Source of the DNA: a virus | Length of the DNA stretch: 31,129 nt | IMG/VR virus record: IMGVR_UViG_3300028610_002387 | Location: 1-31,129 of that record | Reading direction: 5' to 3' (one strand) | Part shown: positions 29,696-31,129 of the stretch, in pieces | How the letters are laid out: each line of letters begins with the position of its first letter | How positions within the stretch are numbered: position 1 is the first letter of the stretch | The notes under the pieces: model-generated | What the model was told of the DNA's origin: nothing | The model's input: only the letters and a program-made list of their open reading frames with translations | The model's database searches: none | Program-made: the position numbers and the translations under genes

Positions 29696-29895
29696 GCAGA
29701 ACATACAAGCGGGTGAAATATTACGAAGTGGTGATTTTGATTGTTGATGCGAGCAAAGCAAAAGATTTCCTGATCAGTTATCAGAATCAAGGATATAGGT
29801 CGCGGGGCTTTGGTCCAAAGGTAACAAAGTTTCCAAAATGTGACCCGAACAGGATCAAGATGGTCTTTGAAAAAGAAATAGAGCTGAAAAAATGA
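29692..29895 (+). CDS. Small hypothetical protein
   Basis: This 67-residue protein overlaps both neighbours by ATGA. It has a beta-alpha-beta look (KYYEVVILIVDASKAKDFLI, then PNRIKMVFEKEIEL) and a basic start. Not recognised. Confidence 0.6.
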   Translation: MSRTYKRVKYYEVVILIVDASKAKDFLISYQNQGYRSRGFGPKVTKFPKCDPNRIKMVFEKEIELKK

Positions 29896-30230
29896 TAATA
29901 AGTATGGCATGGACAACTGAGGCTTTCCTTTGGGACAAGAAAACGGTAACGCGCCGGTTTTGGAGTGATAAGTATGCACAGAGATTTCACGAAGGGGATA
30001 TTGTCGATGTTTACAACAAATCGCTGAGAAACGGCGGCAGAAAAATAGGGGAAATGAGAATCACAGCGAAACTTTACAAGCAACGGCTCGGCGATATGCC
30101 TGACGAACACTTTGAACGTGAAGGCGGGACAATGTATTGGGCAAACAAAGAAGAATTTGTTGAGGTAATGGGCGGCAAAGATGCCGTGCCCTGGGTGATC
30201 GAGTTTACGAGGACAGCAGAAACGCATTGA
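29892..30230 (+). CDS. ASCH-domain-like protein
   Basis: This 112-residue protein has the small ASCH/PUA-like pattern: WDKKTVTRRFWSDKYAQRFH (14-33), GDIVDVYNKSLRNGG (35-49), and MRITAKLYKQRLGDM (about 56-70) with a C-terminal WVIEFTRT. ASCH domains bind RNA or modified nucleotides. The K-T-V-T-R-R motif is a known hallmark. It is ATGA-coupled to the previous gene and lies near a radical SAM gene. Confidence 0.7.
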   Translation: MIISMAWTTEAFLWDKKTVTRRFWSDKYAQRFHEGDIVDVYNKSLRNGGRKIGEMRITAKLYKQRLGDMPDEHFEREGGTMYWANKEEFVEVMGGKDAVPWVIEFTRTAETH

Positions 30231-30240
30231 GGAAAACAGA

Positions 30241-30441
30241 ATGAGTAATGTAAAACAAGGAGAGCAGTTTTTTGCGATAGTTCGCAAAGGTGTGTATTCT
30301 AAGACATTGGCTGGCGAGGAAGGTGCCGGCAAGAGGATTGGGCCATTTGTGGCGTCAGGTGATAGTACGTCAGTGGGTGTCAGGGCAGGATCCAGATTTT
30401 TCCGTTCGGATCATTTTAGTATCGAGAGAAAAGGAGAATGA
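30241..30441 (+). CDS. Small hypothetical protein
   Basis: This 66-residue protein is ten bases after the ASCH gene, with GAGGAAAAC before the ATG. It is strand-rich and basic (EQFFAIVRKGVYSKTLAGEE; FRSDHFSIERKGE). The stop overlaps the next ATG (TGATG). Not recognised. Confidence 0.5.
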   Translation: MSNVKQGEQFFAIVRKGVYSKTLAGEEGAGKRIGPFVASGDSTSVGVRAGSRFFRSDHFSIERKGE

Positions 30442-31129
30442 TGGCTAAAAAGGCTTGCGAAGCAAATCAAAGTAAACCGGGAGCGGTGAAGCCGCGAACC
30501 GGAACTAAAGAATGGTCTAAAGACACTGTCAATATCCAGATGGGTTGTGAGCACGGCTGCCGATACTGTTACGCCAGGCAGATGATGGTTGACTGGCTGA
30601 AAAAATGCCCCGCCGAGCAGTGGGCCCATCCAGTGATCAATAATTCGGCGGTGGACGCCGAGTACAAAAGAATAGACGGCGTTGTAATGTTCCCATCGAC
30701 CCACGACATTACGCAGCGGAACCTCGCGCAGTGTCTGTGTGTGCTCCGTAAATTGCTGGACGCCGGCAACCAGGTCCTGATCGTTTCCAAGCCCCACTGG
30801 GAATGTATAACTTTAATCTGCGAGACATTGAAGGAATACAAGTCGCAGATAATGTTCAGATTCACCATTGGTTCAAGGAGCGACGAGCTCTTAAGTTTTT
30901 GGGAGCCGTACGCGCCACGATTCCATGAGAGACTGGCCTGTTTGGAATATGCCTGGAAGTGCGGATACCAAACCTCGGTCAGTTGTGAGCCGTACCTGGA
31001 CATGAACGTAAAGGACCTGTTCGCAACAGTTGCCCCGTATATCACTGACTCTTTCTGGATCGGAAAACTGCGGGACCTTAACAGAAGGGTTGATCTGACC
31101 ACCCTCACACCCGATCAGATCGACAGGTA
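30441..31129 (+). CDS. Radical SAM protein, cut off by the window end
   Basis: The frame stays open to the last base, giving 229 residues and no stop. GCEHGCRYCYARQM (35-48) has the CxxxCxxC cluster (Cys36, Cys40, Cys43) that holds a 4Fe-4S centre for radical SAM chemistry. The block VVMFPSTHDITQRNLAQCLC and VLIVSKPHWECI (about 79-121), then FRFTIGSRSDELL and TSVSCEPYLDM, resembles a phage radical SAM group related to spore-photoproduct-lyase-like folds. The start chosen overlaps the upstream stop; an ATG three bases earlier is in frame. The reaction is not known. Confidence 0.8.
   Translation, partial: MAKKACEANQSKPGAVKPRTGTKEWSKDTVNIQMGCEHGCRYCYARQMMVDWLKKCPAEQWAHPVINNSAVDAEYKRIDGVVMFPSTHDITQRNLAQCLCVLRKLLDAGNQVLIVSKPHWECITLICETLKEYKSQIMFRFTIGSRSDELLSFWEPYAPRFHERLACLEYAWKCGYQTSVSCEPYLDMNVKDLFATVAPYITDSFWIGKLRDLNRRVDLTTLTPDQIDR

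Noticed and set aside
30569-31108. 179-residue - strand open frame opposite the radical SAM gene
   Set aside because: The + strand carries an intact CxxxCxxC radical SAM frame open to the window end; the antisense frame is a shadow.
1-31129. CRISPR arrays, reverse transcriptase/DGR or transposase
   Set aside because: No regularly spaced direct repeats with unique spacers, no RT motif (YxDD) and no DDE/HUH transposase were seen in any substantial frame.

Overview
The window reads as one continuous bacteriophage genome segment: the genome of a temperate, short-tailed (podovirus-like) phage, either free or integrated. Genes are dense, mostly on the + strand, and commonly coupled by ATGA/TGATG/GTGA overlaps. 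The host was probably a Gram-negative bacterium: there are Shine-Dalgarno sites, two lipoprotein signals, a small outer-membrane-like beta protein and LPS-type glycosyltransferases. AT-rich 'aatttgaaattt' intergenic repeats recall environmental Planctomycetota/Phycisphaerae genomes, but that host guess is weak inference.

Layout. 1-2563: capsid module (end of an upstream gene, acidic scaffold, N4-gp56-like major capsid protein, a secreted-looking beta protein), closed by a strong terminator. 2598-7089: a glycan cassette inside the morphogenesis region (O-antigen ligase/polymerase-like membrane protein with TPRs, a small membrane coiled-coil protein, a GT2 glycosyltransferase, a zinc ribbon, and a methyltransferase-GT9 fusion). 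6995-11971: head-tail adaptor, tail fibre, a nozzle-like tail protein and small proteins; several carry N-terminal signal or anchor segments. 11952-12386: an antisense HNH homing endonuclease. 12445-17782: two probable internal virion proteins and a giant polyvalent-type protein, followed by a PurD-like ATP-grasp enzyme (17779-18987). 18990-20580: small membrane/coiled-coil/holin-like proteins, a lipoprotein and an outer-membrane-like protein, then a terminator. No endolysin is visible.

20630-21351 (- strand): a lipoprotein and a ribbon-helix-helix-like regulator, transcribed away from a roughly 170-base control region; this is the best candidate lysogeny switch. 21523-24055: small early genes, a tyrosine integrase, and two long non-coding stretches rich in potential RNA structure. 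One can be drawn as two hairpins whose loops are complementary over 10 pairs (a kissing loop). 24056-26957: accessory genes including an HNH nuclease, an MmcB-like PD-(D/E)XK nuclease and a D12-class adenine methylase. 27667-30441: replication module. The initiator-like gene contains three GGTTACG repeats enclosed by a perfect 22-base inverted repeat, a lambda-O-like candidate origin, and is coupled to a J-domain protein. The window ends inside a radical SAM gene.

The items most worth a second look are the intragenic origin with the adjacent J-domain protein, the kissing-loop RNA before the integrase, the second structured RNA after it, a hairpin plus pseudoknot leader at 21766-21820, and the combination of a membrane glycan ligase with several signal-peptide-bearing virion proteins.
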